64,000 bases of DNA from Plectrocnemia conspersa (Eukaryota; Arthropoda; Insecta; Trichoptera; Polycentropodidae), in NCBI GenBank assembly GCA_009617715.1, contig VTFK01000148.1, positions 1,455,968-1,519,967 of the forward strand, given 5' to 3'. How positions within the stretch are numbered: position 1 is the stretch's first letter; each line of letters starts with the position of its first letter. Positions 1 to 15,700 of the stretch are shown here, one piece after another. Both the position numbers and the translations under genes were made by a program. The notes under the pieces are model-generated. The model was given only the letters and a program-made list of their open reading frames with translations, made no database searches and was not told where the DNA came from.

Positions 1-3000
1 AGAGTGTTATTTTTTAAGCAAAATTATTTAATCTTTATAAGTAAAATTATCAATTGTTAAAACCAATTATTTTATACTTAAGATATATTAAAGTGCTTGA
101 TAATATATTCATCAACATTAATAATTGGGAGGCTCTTTATTGTTAGCTAATTCAGGCAATATCGTTAGTGAGTTGGCAAATTGGCTTCCGAAAGCTACAA
201 TTCCATTATAAGTCGCCAAACAAAGACCGTTATCTGTGTAAATGCATTTCGCTTTTGAAAGAGCTTAACTGTAGTTTACGATTCAGACCTTATAGTTTAC
301 GTGATAATGATTTTTGTTTTATTTAATTAACATTTTTTAATGGTAAATAACTACATTTAATTCATATTCAATCTTAGGGCACACTGATTCAAGCTTTAGC
401 TAAAAATAAAGCACCCGAAGATGCACTGCATGTTTTACAAAGCATGCAGTGCATCTTTGCTTAAAATTATGTTCGACAAGTTTCATTTTTAAAATGATTT
501 CTTCACTAGAACTTATATTAAAGTGAACAAAGCTATTTTTACTGAACACTTTCAAGATCTTGATATGACAAAGTTTGCATTGTTCACAGAACATGAGATA
601 TTTGGATTGACAGCTTATTGTGTTAAACGATTATTTGCTATAATTATTATGCGATACCTTATTGAGACTGAAATTTTTGTTTAATTTTGATTGAATCAAA
701 GTGAATAATTTTTGAGAGATCTTGTTGAGCGAACTGTTGCCATTCGTAACATCGTATTTATGCGGACTGGATTTTCTGCATTAGCTGCTATTCAATCGCA
801 TTCCGAGAATTTATTTCAACGATATAATTTGATAAGCTTTGCACTGATAATCAGTTCATACATTGCATTATTAATAAACATATATACATATACCTTATTA
901 CTATTTTGTAAATTACGTTTGTTTATAAGGAAAACATATTTTTTCTATTTAACAGGGTGTCTGAAATATTTTTTGAATCGACGGGGTGGAAAAATATATT
1001 TTTGAAATATAGGGCGTAGACACATAAAGTGTTGAAATCACTGGCGTAGAATGTGCATTGAATAAATTATTGCCGCATCAGAAACAAATAAGACAGCAAC
1101 CCTGAAAAATAAAATGGTTGCCTCGATAAAGTCGCGAAGATGTAATAATATACGAAATAAAATGGATCAGCTGATTCCGACACAACACTACTTAGATAGA
1201 AAACATCACAATGCAAACGATATGAATAGGGCGTTATCGAAATATTTTTAGCATTAATGCCTTCAACATAATATGCTAATGCCAATAAAAAATGATCAAT
1301 AGGTAGAAGAAGGTGCTTTGTTATATTTTAAATAAAATTTTAAGTTGAATCAAACATTTAAATGTGCTTTTTTCGCTTCATTAAAATTTTCAGATTACCT
1401 ATTACATTATTGTTTAAAATAAAAATTATAAAAATTTCACAGAACCATGTATGCTTTTGCTTTTTGATTGATATAGTTTAATATACAAGTGCAGTTATTA
1501 AAATAAGTTGATTATAATAATATTATTAATTTATTAACACACTGTTAAGGGTAGTTGTATAACGACAAAAACCGGAAATACTTATTTGTCTACAAAATAA
1601 GGTACAAGTTTTATTTGACTTTTCTAAAGCTATACAAAATTAATTATAAACTGTTGATTTGGGTCGTATTTTAACCACGATATTCTGCAATGCTGTAAAT
1701 TATATTTTAAGGTTTTAAAGTTTAATTGGTTCCTAAAACTTTTACACAATTATTTATTAATTAGTGCCACGTCATTCCAATGCGCCATTAAAACTTAATT
1801 TTTGATAGAAGAGCTGCATGGTTAATAATACATTTTTAATCTCTCTCTTTGAATACTATGATATATTGGTTATTAATTAATTGAATAATATTAGTTGATA
1901 TTATGCAATTGATGTCCATCTAAATTTGATTAACAGCTCACTGAAAGTATAGTAGAAGTACTAGTTAAATAAAATATATTCGATACAAAAAAAATAGTTC
2001 TGGTTGTACATTAAGTTCAAATCGCAAAAAAAAAACACGAAACAAATCAAGCAAAGGAAAAGGAAAAAATAATTGATTGAGTGCATATACAGACCAGACA
2101 TCATAATAACGAACTCCGATCACGTAATTCACTACAACGAAAAAATATTTTTCCTGGAATATTGTAATAAATTTTTCAATTCCACCCCGAGGAGTATGAT
2201 ATTTGCATACCAAAGGCAAAATTAACTCTTATCACCGTGTTCACATCCATATTACAAAATTGAATTCTAAAAAATTAAAAAAAAATGCGGTTCACAACGT
2301 TTTTAGAAGTTTATGATACATTTTTGCAGATATTAATTAAAACTTTTTCACTGCACTCCAACTCGGAGAGCTTATATAACGTGAATATTTTTTGCCCTTT
2401 GTTAATATTTTAGGTTACAACTTTGTCTTTGAGCATTTTTATCCAAATGTACGAATAAAAAATTTCGCATTGATTTGCTGTATCAAAAAAGTAGTTTAAT
2501 TACCTTTAAATTCTTAAATATATGTACATCCTGTTAACTAAAATATGTGAATTAAAATTCATTTTAAAATACAATACAAAATTTGACACACAGTAATGGA
2601 AACTAAAAGGCTGCATATGATCGACTCATAATTAAATTTGATTTTTCAACCATCGAGTTTCAAATTATCATTCAGGAAATGTACAATTCACACATGAAAT
2701 TTAAAATCACGATACTGCGTTTTTCACCTTTCAATTCAATTTCTCTCGTAATTCATATGCTAATACTTCGAAAATTAACAGTTGTGAATATCAAAAATAT
2801 TGTTGAAAAATAAAAATGAAATGTGAGCTTCATTAATAATATTAGTTTAGATAATATATAATCATACTGATTTACGTATATAAAGAATACTATTTATTTA
2901 TGTGCCAAAGTATAAAATTATTATTTATATTTAAGCTTAAAAAATATATCATATAAATGCTTTGAGTTCTATAAAATAATTATTAACATGTTCTTTAAAA

Positions 3001-3645
3001 TAAATATTAAATATTAAATATAAATTCATACGCATATTTTGGATACTGTTTTAAAATAGAATAGTAATGAATTTTTCATGTATGTGATCTGAAAAAGTTT
3101 CAAAATGTGAATTTTTACTTATTAATTGGAATGTTGGCGAAATATAAATAGACACGAGTTTATAAGAGCGACAACTTGGACGCAACCCTTACCACTCTAT
3201 ATGATGAAATTTACGATGTGTTCGATAAATAAAACGTTAAGTTAAAACGATAAATAAAACGAGACCGCACGGGTGATAGGGTATACCTAAAATGTTTTTT
3301 TAATACTCAAATACTCAAAAGGAAGCATGTCTTTTACAAATTGTATAAAGCGTTAAGCAACCCACTCGCCATAGCATGCTTAGAAAAAGATGATCTCAAG
3401 CATCAGTGCATTTATCAGAATTTTCTGACTACATTATTAAATACGCATACGTCTATTTTAGTTACTGTTTTATTAAGAATAGTAATGAATTTTTTTTATT
3501 AGCGTACAAAAATTGTATTTTTATTTTGAATGCTACGTATTGTTTTCCATAAATGGGATTTTTATAGGGTATCCATTTGTCTTATATATTGATTTTTATT
3601 GATGTTTTTCTATATTTATAGATAATTGTTGTGACACAAATCGAA
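1..3645. other. AT-rich DNA upstream of the pentraxin gene
   Basis: No coding sequence was recognised. A perfect 15-bp-arm inverted repeat (418-432 and 443-457, core GATGCACTGCATG) stands out. The pentraxin 5' UTR and promoter should lie near the 3' end of this stretch, but I cannot place a transcription start. Confidence 0.5.
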
Positions 3646-3767
3646 ATGGTTGCCCAAAAAATGTGGGTAGGCTTGTTCATGTCATCTTTCGCCGCCTTCG
3701 CTTTATCTCAATCGGTCTCAATCAGCTACCATGGCAACGCCTTCTCACAGCAGCCCTTAAATGACAG
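3646..3767 (+). CDS. Pentraxin gene exon 1 (signal peptide)
   Basis: The ATG at 3646 opens a 40-codon segment beginning MVAQKMWVGLFMSSFAAFAL, a typical secretory signal. The donor CAG|GTGAGT follows 3767. The exon ends in phase 2, which exon 2 completes to Arg. I see no competing upstream in-frame ATG. Confidence 0.85.
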
Positions 3768-6700
3768 GTGAGTTCACGGCTCGACGCATTTAATTTTCTA
3801 TTTAATACCACGTCACATCAGCGGTAAGGCAAATTAGTTAAGAGTATAATTAAACTAGAAAGGTGTTGATGATGAACGGGCACGGGGCTCAGGAGGAAGA
3901 AAGCACTGAAATGGAACCGACAACATAATTAGTAAGTTATGGAGCAAGAGTAATCTAATCCAATGTTGACATTGCATTTATGATAAGATCCTACTAATTA
4001 TAATAGTACAATAGCCTTCCTGGTGAATAACATAATAATAAACCTTATAAAGAACGCAATTTTCTTGAAGTAGAAATTTGATCTATCGGTATATTATGTA
4101 TAACGCATCAAAGCTCAGATGAGAAAAGTAAAACTTTAAGCTTCCGATATCGTCAGCAATACGTAACTTTAAAATGAAAATTTTGCTTGGCTCTTCAAGT
4201 TTTGGATTATACTCTTTAAATATTTTTCTTTTTTTTTTTTACGCTTATTATGAATGATTTTTTTTTTTAACAAGCTAAAGCTAATTAAAATATATTTAAA
4301 GTCGACTCGAATTAATATTACATTCATACATGCATATTTTATATTTTTAGATTCGAAAGGATAAACCATCTAGGGTCGTTCGAAAGTCCAACTTTGCCGC
4401 ATTACCAGCACGAATTTATACCAGCTGCAGCTTCTGGAACGCTAGTTCCAAAACCAGACGACGAATGCGGACTTCATAAAGTGGGATTTAGTCAAGATCT
4501 TCAACACCAATACGTCCAATATAAGGCAAACATGCCGGACCTCAAAGAGTTCACTCTATGTCTTTGGACCAAATTCCACAACCATTCCACAGATCATCCA
4601 CTATTCAATTACGCTGGTAATTATATTTATGTATAATTAACCGTAATATCGTATGCATTGTTATTTTAGATTTTGCCTCTTAATCTGCTTACAATTTAAT
4701 CATACGACCTTGTGACACAATATCATTAAATGTGAACTGTCGATAATTATTTGACCAAAGGCATTGTTTCGCAATCTAAACTCTTATTGATATTCCACGT
4801 ATTCCATAGAAGCCCCATAGATCCCGTTAAGCATAAGCCTATTTGTGTTACAGTGGGCGAGCAACCAAAAGAGATTTCATCGTGGGTTTCGAACACAGAA
4901 CGGGCTAGTTATTACAGCATGTCGGTAGCTGGACACACATTCTATAGATTAAACTACCCACTCAAACCTAACACGTAAGTATATTTAGTTATCTAATCTG
5001 TAAAATTGCAATGCGATTAAATGATATCAACGCAAAAACATACATATTTATATTTTATTTTTTCGTTGTCATTATTATCTGTACATGCATATTCACATTT
5101 TTATGTAAAAACGTCAAAATAATATGAACTGTTTTTAAATACATTAAAATATTTTCACTACACGTTCAATATGTTGTATGTTGCTGTGCTACAGTTTATT
5201 AGATCGATATTCTTGTTAATCCTGCATAAAATCCTATTTTTTTAATGTAACATATGAGCCGTTGATTTTAAAAATAGGGCGAGTCCATTTGTTAAAAAAA
5301 AAGAGTATTTTGAATCAATACACAATCATATCTATAAATAACAACATAATTTTTTTACTAGTAATTTAATTTGCTTAATGATATTGATTGTTTGTGGATT
5401 TTAAAAGCGAGGCAAGTCCACTCAAAATAAAATAATTTTAGTAAAAATTGAAAATCGTGCTTTGTTAGTCAGTTTTCATAGTTACGAAGAAAAGTTTTGA
5501 AGTCTTACAGACCAATGGTTTTACACAGAAGTGTGCTAAGAGAAGAATGCGATCTAGAAATTACTGGGGAACGCAAAAGACTTGCAGTTTTAAATATTAT
5601 TTAGATACAAAAGAAGCAAAAATTTCATTATGCAAAAAATTTTTTTTTAGACACATTTTATATACAATATATAAAGGAATAGTGGACCGTACTCTCAATG
5701 TAACAACATTTTTTTTATATAGAATGGAAGGTTTCTCCAGAAAAACCAATGAGGAATTAGTAAAACGCGTGCAGAAACACATTAAGAGTTTTCCTCAATC
5801 AGAAAGCCATTATGCAAACTCTCACAATACAAGTAAAAAGTATTTAAACTTTGAATTGAATTTTAATAAAAAATTACAATTTATTCCCCGATAAATATAA
5901 TAAAAATAACACAAGTTATTTTAAGGTAAAAATTAGAGGAATATTTTTAACAAAGAATTTAATTTGCACTTTCATCAAGTTCGTAAGAATCGATTTTAAT
6001 TAAATGTGACCATTTGTATTAAAATATTATTAAAAATTACTTTTTTATTTTAATAGCCTAGATTGATATATTTTTAATTCGATTTTCTGTTATGTAAAAT
6101 TAAGGTATTATAAACATAATCACATTGTTTTATTTGACAAATAGAACAAAAACCGCAGTAAATATTTTTTATAAATTAATTGCTTAGCTAATGTTGATTT
6201 AATTTATATCCACGCTAATAAAGATTGTTAAATATAAATTGAAAAGTAATCATGATGTTAGTTAAAATACAATTTCTCTCATTAAAATAACTATACGTAC
6301 CAACAGGTAATTTAATGAGTTATTGTAATTATAATAATCTTAATCCCGAAATGTTTGTATTTTTTTTTAAATTACCGTTCATAGTCTTGCGATAGCCATT
6401 AATACATGAGTTAGAACTATATTTTATCTGTGTTAGTGCACATCTACACACTACATTCCGAAATATAAAAAAATAAACAATCTATACGAAATTGTATGCT
6501 ATATGATTTTTTTTAAACGTTAACTACGACCACTAAAAATATTTTTTAAGTGTTATTAGATATCTGTATATGTTAAAGATATTTTAAAAAATCACAGAAA
6601 ATTACGATATCAACAAAGATAAATCCGGATGTCTATATATACCAGCAAAGATGTCCTGGTTGCAGAAGCAAAAGCAAAACCTACTCAAACTAAATTAGTC

Positions 6701-9700
6701 CTATTCATTAAAAAACTTGGGAAGGCTTGGAAACAACGTGCATGTGCTCCACGCGACTTGGACAAATAAAAAAACGGATATCACGAGAGCTTTTGGATCC
6801 TAAATCTGGTTGCCTTTTTACTCATTGTATAATATGAGAAATGGGTATTGTAAGTTTTAAATACGTAAATAGTCAACTTTACAGGGAATGAAAAATTAAT
6901 TTACAGATTTATATACGTTTATTTTTAGATTTTTATAATATTATATTGCTTAAATTATTTATCAGTTTATTAATTAAATCTTTAAGAAAGATTTAATAAA
7001 AAAAACTGACAAAAAATATTCAAAAACGATAATTTTTTTTAAGAAAACAACGAATTAGAAATTAAAAACGTTAAGTTTTTTATATTAAATATTTTTTTAT
7101 TTGCCGGTTTTACCAACTTTAGTTTTTCTTAATATTTTTAAAAAATTGGTTAATATCACAGAATCACTCATATAACGTTATTCAATCAAAATTTCAATTC
7201 AGACTTGCAAAGTTATTTTTTTTCTACAAAATTGACTCTCAATAGGATCGATGAACTTGGCTAGATTATTTAATTTTATCCACCTTATTCTCCAGGCCTT
7301 GCTCATTTAAAAAAAAATAAAAATGCAGATGACGTAATAAGGGGGCTATCAAAATATTTTGAGTCAAAGCATATAACATGTAATCGTAGTGATTGAGCGG
7401 GGGAGAATAAAAAACGACATTCATTTTGCAATTACCATATAACTTTCAACAAAGAAATAGTGCTAAAGCATTTCTGTCACCTATCTATATTTTATATGTA
7501 TTTATTTTTTTATAAAAAAACAAACCAATAAAATTCACGAATTGTTCAATTTTTTTAACATATTAATTTTATACTGAAATGAAGAAGCTCGTGGGTAAAA
7601 TTCATTATGTATGAAATAGTACTCGTTTTGTTTAAATAATATATGCTAATGTATGGTTTGAATACCTATGTATTGCATGTTATATTCCTTTGAAAAATCG
7701 AATTTTCAGTAAATATTTGATAGCTTCTAACATCATGTATTTTCCGAGTGAATTTTAATAATTACATTCGTAAATATACGTTGTATGAAATTTTCTCTTA
7801 CAACATGCGAGGAGCGTTTATGTACATATCAAACGGATGCAAGAAGCAATAGAGAGATTTATATACACGTTTAGTTAGAGAAATATTTAAACTGTAACTG
7901 GAAAACACGTTATATAAGCGTTTGCAGTGGCATTGCATATGATATAAACTTTGAATGAACTTCAAGTTACAGCATTTTATTACAATTTTTTTTTAAAAAA
8001 CCTCAAACGCTGCAATCAAAACCATTTGAAACGCATATAGAGTGCCACCTAAATTTGACTCAATGTCAGAAGTATTGCATTATAAATAAAATAAGTTTGC
8101 GAGTGTTGTTTTAAATGTAAACCATCAATTGGTATGTAACGATAATAAATGGTTGTATATAACTTCGTGAGCGCACAGTCGACTGTGCAAACCCTACAGG
8201 ATGTTTAAACTACTGGTTGCTAATGGGTTGATGGATAAGAGCCTTTGCTTGACCAGATGGAGCGGGTAGAAACAGGGGCTTTCATTATCTGTGTTTTTTA
8301 TTAAATAATTTCTAGTAAAAAATGCTTTGTGGTTTTTTTATTAAATATAGATTCTAGAATCTATAGTAACGTAATTTTAACTACGAATAAATAAATTATG
8401 CTATTATGTATTGAAACTCATAGCTTATATATATAAAAAAATCAACAATTTTGCACATGCGTATTTAATTATTTTTATTGTATGTAATATTTAATGAATA
8501 CCTATATTCAAAATTGCAATGTATTTTATAAGCTGATGCTAGATTCTTTTCCTTACCATTTACTTACATATTTATGTAATTTTGTTTGAAAGGTGGTACC
8601 ATTCGTGTCAATCTTGGAACGGAAGGACCGGAGAATGGCAAATTTGGGTCGATGGAGAGAGAGTCGGAAGAGGATTCTACAACAGGGTCAGTTGACGCTT
8701 TACAAATCGCAGCTCGCGCTTTTCACGCATTTTAACTATATACTAGCAGCGAATAGATTTTTTTATTAATATTTTTAAATTGTAATGATTTCAAAATTTC
8801 TTACAGCTCGTGGGTCATGTGGTCAAAGGCGGTGGAATTGCGATAACTGGACAAGATAAGACTCAAGCGGAAAATGGTGTGTTTGTCGACGCAAAAAGCG
8901 GACGTAGAGGTGAGTTTTATTATTTTATAGACGATCTATTATCATATATCTATATTATGTATGATTTATTCACTATATTTCTAGATATATAAAAAAAATA
9001 AGCATACCAATTTCCGCTTAAGTTATAACATAAAACTCAGTGAACCAAGTTAATTTTATGATCAAGTAATCGGGTATCATATACAATACATAAATTTTCT
9101 ATATATATTGAAATCCGTATTTTAAATTAATCTAAAAGTTTTATTTGCTATTTATAATTTTATTTACAATACATCAACGTATTGCCACGATGTTTATTTT
9201 TATTACACACAATAGCCTGAGGAATATGTGGGACCAGATGTAATATTCTTAGCATTTTCTCAGAAAGCAGGATGTTATTAAATGCTATTTGAAAAATTAA
9301 TAATGCTTACATAATTACAAAGCAGTCTGAGTCACTGTACGTACATAAAAACTATTGTAAAAAAAATATTTTATAAAAAAAACGTTGGACAGCAATACCT
9401 AGTTATAATTAAATTGCGTTCCAGCGGACAAGAGTAAAACAGTCTAGCCTAAAAGGTTTTATGTACTGCATTTAAACCAATTATGCTTTTGTATTAACAC
9501 AAACACATTTTAATTTCACATACAGCACTTAAACAATATTCTCGTTGCCTGAGCAAACGCACCTCTGAAACTCCTTAATTAAATAGCTTCGTCCAATTAG
9601 ATGCTTCCAACTTCTAAACAAATCAACACAAGTAATATTTAGTGTGATATACGTATAAAGATTATGTGTCTAAGATCCAAAAATTAAACTACTGAATTTT

Positions 9701-12700
9701 AATAGTGCTAATTTTTACAATGCTAATGATATTCTAATAAAAAAAATAATAAAATATTTTACTTCGATTACACGTATGTCAATCAGTTGCTAGATTCAAC
9801 ATATGTACTGCAAAAATACTTTATAAAAGCGAATCCGTGATTCCTGTCAGCTACATTCAGAAATACGAGTCAAACGATATAGATTAAATATCAAAATATT
9901 CAATAGCACATAGAAAGCACCGCAGAATATACCATCTAACCTTTTCCATTTAGATTGATGTACATTTCCAGGTCAGTATGGTTTTGACAGACAATCGAAA
10001 CGTCATTATACAACTAAACATATATTCCAGTCGGTACACATTTTGCGGTACCATTTTTACAAGTGCCATAGAATATATATATACGGTATTCTGTGAATAT
10101 GCATTTGATTGAAGTATCTAAAAATAGTACTGTATGTTTGTCCTTTCTATCCATCATAAACTACATGTGTTTATTACGTCAGAATAGGGTCACTTAATTG
10201 GAGCAGTATCCAAACCAGATATATTTTTGGAATCTCGGGATTTATCGCGATTTACACTTACATTTATATATTTCGGCCTTGATCCACAGGCCATGGTCAC
10301 GAATGTTCCGTAACTTTTACGTCACGTTTATTAAGTTTTCCCGAAAATTCGTAACAAATAGTTTTAGACAAAAAAATAATTCTTATGTTTGACATCAAAT
10401 CAGGAGCGAATAAATAATCTGGCAACATTCAACATTTTTTATCAAATTTATTTTATACCATTTTAAAATAATAACCGAACTTGATAATGGAAAAGCTTTC
10501 AAAGCATCTGTGAAATAATGAAATTTTATTTAATACCATTGATTTTATTGTCTTACCAGGTCTCGCTTTTACTCTAAAGGATCTGTGAATGTATATACAC
10601 TGTTTCTAGAAGTGTCTTTATTAAGCACGTTTCTAGAAGTATAATATTTGAGTAATGTCCGTTTGCGCGTTGTCCAGCGGCATTGAATCGCATTCTAAGA
10701 CCTTAGCGCCGGTGAAATTTGTGTGAATCTGTTCATGAATCAAATACACGAATTTATGATGAAAGTTGTGCGCAGTACTAATGATTATATATGTGTGTTA
10801 TACATTAAAGGCACTTCCACGAAGTGGACGTCCATAGCGAATACGGGAAAAATTAATTTTGTTTAATAAATTAGGGAAATTTAGCCGAGCTTAAATGTGA
10901 TTAATAAACCATGTTATATACTTCTGCAATTGTCAGATGATAACATCATTACTTAAAATTGAATTTGTAATAGGTTCATAAGACGTCATTGGCGATCTGC
11001 CATTTTACTGAAGCTATAAAAAATTATGCTCGAAATTTAGAAAATTGAAGTATTTTAAAATTCTATTATCATAGTGACGATTCTAAATTTAATCGTTTTT
11101 AAAAAATATACTTCTTTAGATAAATTAATAAATTACTACGTATTTGTTTTTAGAATATCTTCCACAATAATATGTTTAATTCAATCTATTGTCATATTTT
11201 TAAAGACCAGTATAGTTAATGTTGAAAAAAACTTTCTTTAATTTGAATTTTTGATTATATATTTATGAATATATATAGTCACTAAAAAAAGCGATATGAG
11301 TAAAAAAGTAAAAAATATTAACGCTACAAAAATGCACGCATACCTCACGTGAAAGTATTTTATTTATCCGTCTTTGGAAAATAGTGTAAAATAATGTGAC
11401 CTTCTCATTGCAAACAATAATAAGAAATTAAAATATGATAGATAGAAGAGTTAGAAATGATAATAAAAAGATTAATATGCGCTACGTTTAAATGTTGTTT
11501 TAACAACTAGAGCTTTTGCAAACTAAGATAATCCTAACGAAAGTCTAGCAGCTAACTGCGATAGAGTTTTCTTTTTATATCTGGCTTAATTTTATTAAAT
11601 AATATCAACTATAGAGTTCACATTTAACCTGAAACACTTATAAAGTTATTTTAATATATATCATATTTAATGTATTAATCAAATTTTTTCGTAAAATGAA
11701 TAATACGGCATACACATTTTAATCAAATCAGTGTATTAAAACTCGCTAAATTTACTTGTTTCCACATCAACGAAAAAAATCGGTTAAAGTAATTAGCTTT
11801 GATAGTTAGTGCGTTCATGTAAATGTATTTATTACATTCGATCAACCGTTATTAATATTGTACATCAAATATCTAAAACTATAATTACATGATATGCATA
11901 CTCAAAATTAGAATAGTATCAATGTTTCTATAGATGTGTTTTAACAAACACGTTGTTTAACATATTATAATGGATTTAATACAAACTAGATGCAAACTGA
12001 ACATACACAACCATTTATTGGTAACTAAAATATTTACCATATTGTAATAACTATAGTGTGTTAATCAAAATATTTTTCATAATTTAAAATTAAATTTTAG
12101 CTACCACAATATAAATTAAATCGTATTTATCATAACAATTTCATAACGTTATAACACATTAAAATTACTGTAAAATCGCGAGAAAAATTGTACCTTATGT
12201 GATATTTATATATTAATTACAAAAGAATCACCTACCATTTCACAAATGTTTATTTAGTGGCCGTATGTTTTAATAAAAATTCACAAGGACGGAATAGCGT
12301 AATCCGTAACATCTCAGACTAATGAATCTGAAGATGCGGGTTCTAACCCCGGCAGCGCCACTCGAATTTTTATTATAAAAATGCGCAATTATTAAAAAAA
12401 AATTGGCCCCAGCTGCACTGACATATATTGATTATAAATTGTATAGCATATAATCATTTATAATTAATAACATAGATGGCACCAAGATTTTCAGTCTAGT
12501 GGTTAATACTTAATTGCAGATATTCATTATGTCTGATTGACTTTCTCAGTTGGTACAGATTTGCCCGTGTCCTGTCAGGTTACAACGAAAGATTTAATAA
12601 AAATAGTATGAAATTTCGTATAAATTGTGCACTTAATAAAATTTGTTTTAAAATATCCTAATGTGGAGTTCAGATGTGCACCAACATATAAGCTTTACTC

Positions 12701-15700
12701 TGTTATCAACGGCCAAAGCACGACTGACTATTAATACTTAAATTTAAAAATAGCATCATTCATTTTGGGATTATTGTATACATTTTAATCTTTACTTAAG
12801 TATTATTAATATATGATATTAAGATCAACTGAAAATGATCTCAAACTTTCGAAATTTTGACTAATTTAGCATGTTCTACAAAATAACCATTTGATATCAT
12901 CTTTATTTTCATGGACTCTTTTATTTAATAGATGCAGTTTAAAGTCAAATTTGCGTTATTATTTATAACCAAATCATAAGTGAACTGCTGTTATGTTTAT
13001 AACGCTTTGTTAAAAATATTAGGGTATGTCATGTTTACTGACAATAAAAAATCTATCACACAAGCTTTAAGAAATGATCATTTGGTTTTAAAAAAAATAT
13101 CTTATAATCTTTTAGGTTTTGAATTACATTACATAAACCATAGTATCTAACCTGGCTATGAAAAAATATATAAACTGGTAAATTTTCTGTGATTCGGCTC
13201 CTTAGAGCGAATTAAATACAATAAATACACACAATACTTCCTGCTGTATAATTCAATGTTATTTAATTGCAAGTAGTATATTGCTTATAAATTATTTTTA
13301 CTGCTACAACATTTATTCCAGTTAATTAAAACGTAAGTAGCGGGCCAAATCCGGCTCGCGGGCCGCTAATTTCCTAAGCCTCCTATAGAGGGACATTAAA
13401 CTTATAACAGCTTACCACACTCATTTTTAAAAGCAAGCTTAAAACGTACCCGGAAATATTCCGGTAAATATTAGTGCCAGACTTCAAAAAGCCAAACATA
13501 TAACCTCATATAAAAAGTACATTAACTTTAAATTCTGTGAAGGCCATTAACTTTTCATTAAATGAAATTTAATAAAAACATTTTATTTAAGTTTTAATAC
13601 AAACAAATTTATAACCAAAACTTGTTAAATGCAGATATTTAATTATTAAAATAATTAACTGAGACAAAATTGTTTTTTTATAAACATGTACGTTTGGAAT
13701 AAATAACCGATTAATGTTTTTGAAAAAAGGTTAAAAAAACTTTAGTTAAAGCTAGCGCGGAAAATTACGAGCAATTTATTAAACAAGCAAAGAGCGACGT
13801 GTAATTTACTACTACACAATTCACTGCGATTAAACCAATTTTTTATTATTTCATTTGCCACTCTTACCGCATTTAAAGTCGGCGATGCTACCCCTAGCGC
13901 GGAAAACTGCGTTCACGCCTAGGGCTTAGATATTTAATTGAAAACACATAATAAACTTCAGAACTACTTAGTGCCGCAAATACGAGAAACGAGCACCGCC
14001 TTTACGTTGCACTTAACCTCGACAGACATAGTAATACTGTACTTTGCTAAAGACTTTTACGGTGCAGCATTATTCTAAATCAAAATAATGCTGCACCTTT
14101 CAATTATTTGCTGCAATATGCAATAATGGTACGGTGCGATTAATGTTTGATAGTTAAAGATCTGTAGCACACGGTTATAAAACATCGCTTCAATTGTGTG
14201 GAATATTCGGTAAATAAAGTAACAGTAAACCATTTATTACAATGTCGTTATAAACAAATTAATAAAAAATCATTTTGATTGGATACTAGAGTAATGCTTC
14301 ATAATTAGGCTCTCTTAAAAAAATCGGAGATTGAAGAGCTTTATACATCATAATTTATAACTACATAAGCCTTTTAAAATGTATATTAAGCCATGCTTAA
14401 AGTTTGCGTTATTAGAGTATTTATTTTACAGCGGAACATATTATATAATGATGTACTGTTTGTCAGATTAAATTTCATTTATTAACCAAATCATATTTTA
14501 CACAAATTCGTACATTTTAGTTGCAGTTTAATTAGTGAGATCAAATTTAACCCTTCAATGTAAAAATAGCATGAACAGACCAGTGATACTTAGAGTGGGT
14601 GGTGTCGCCCCTCGGGGGGCGCTGGAGGAGGGCAGGGAATGTAAATATGAGAGCGGTGGAAGAATAAAAGATAGCAGAAGAAAATTAAAAAAAACTATTC
14701 GTACACGTAATAAATTTATCATATTTTTAATTGCAATGTTACCAAGCTTTAACATTGTATATCTGCGAAAATTAATTGTATTTTATTATTAACTACAATG
14801 AGTCAATTTGATTTCTGACCCACTTTTTATTAAAGCAATGTTAAAAAAACACTAGCAAACAATGTATTATTTTTCAAATAATATTATGACAATATATACA
14901 ATATATAATAGTACAGCTTAATTTAGCCACCTACATACAAGACATTGTAAATGTGTTTGAGTAGACTAAACGAACATTTAAATTAAGTTCAATGATAAAA
15001 ATTATATTTAAGCATTTAAATAGGCAAAACATATCTTAAAAACATCTAAATAAAATTATAACAAACGATATTTAGTTGCTAAATCAGGAAAATCGCATAC
15101 TATTAGCGAAAACTAATAGTACGTACACTAAACAAGCTAGGGTCTGATATGAATAAAATTCCTTTGAACAAATTGAAGTGAAAAACGTATTATTTGAGTC
15201 AACTCAGAACATACGCACGATGTACAATGGAAGTAAGAAATTGCCAGGAATTATTGTATAATTAAAACAAATCCTTTGAGTACCTAATTGTCCGTTGTCA
15301 CTGATGGTGCTTCAGCGATGTTAAGGCGTTATATGGGTTTCATCTTATATTTAAAGCAAGCCATGCATAATATATTCGCTATACAATGTTTCGTTCATCG
15401 TAAGCATTAAGTTGCCAAAAAGTCACTGTATACTAGACTTCATTGAAAACAAAAATGCTTTACGAGACTACAGACTTGAAAAAATAAAACGGACTTCTAA
15501 TAACAAATCGCTGCAGTAATCTACTTTTAAGTTACAATGCGATAAAGATACGAATCGTTTCGGCGGTCAATTTTATTTTATTTTCATATTTGTTTTTAGT
15601 GGATTAGAACTTTTACACAACATATAGAATTGTTGATATAAAGATATCAGTTGCTCGTTAACAACTGAAAATAAGCACTTCACCATTATCCTCATTAAAA

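Noticed and set aside
712..1005. 97-codon + strand open frame
   Set aside because: No ATG near the start of a protein-like segment, hydrophobic AT-driven composition, no family.
5547..5894. 115-codon + strand open frame in pentraxin intron 3
   Set aside because: Lys/Asn/Phe-rich composition typical of translated AT-rich DNA, no motif, and the opposite strand is also open.
12287..12360. A genuine tRNA gene
   Set aside because: Anticodon-like loop has 8 bases, acceptor stem does not pair, and a diverged second copy shares non-tRNA tail sequence.
14535..14792. Open frames on both strands at 14.6 kb
   Set aside because: Caused by the GC-rich repeat, no splice or motif support.
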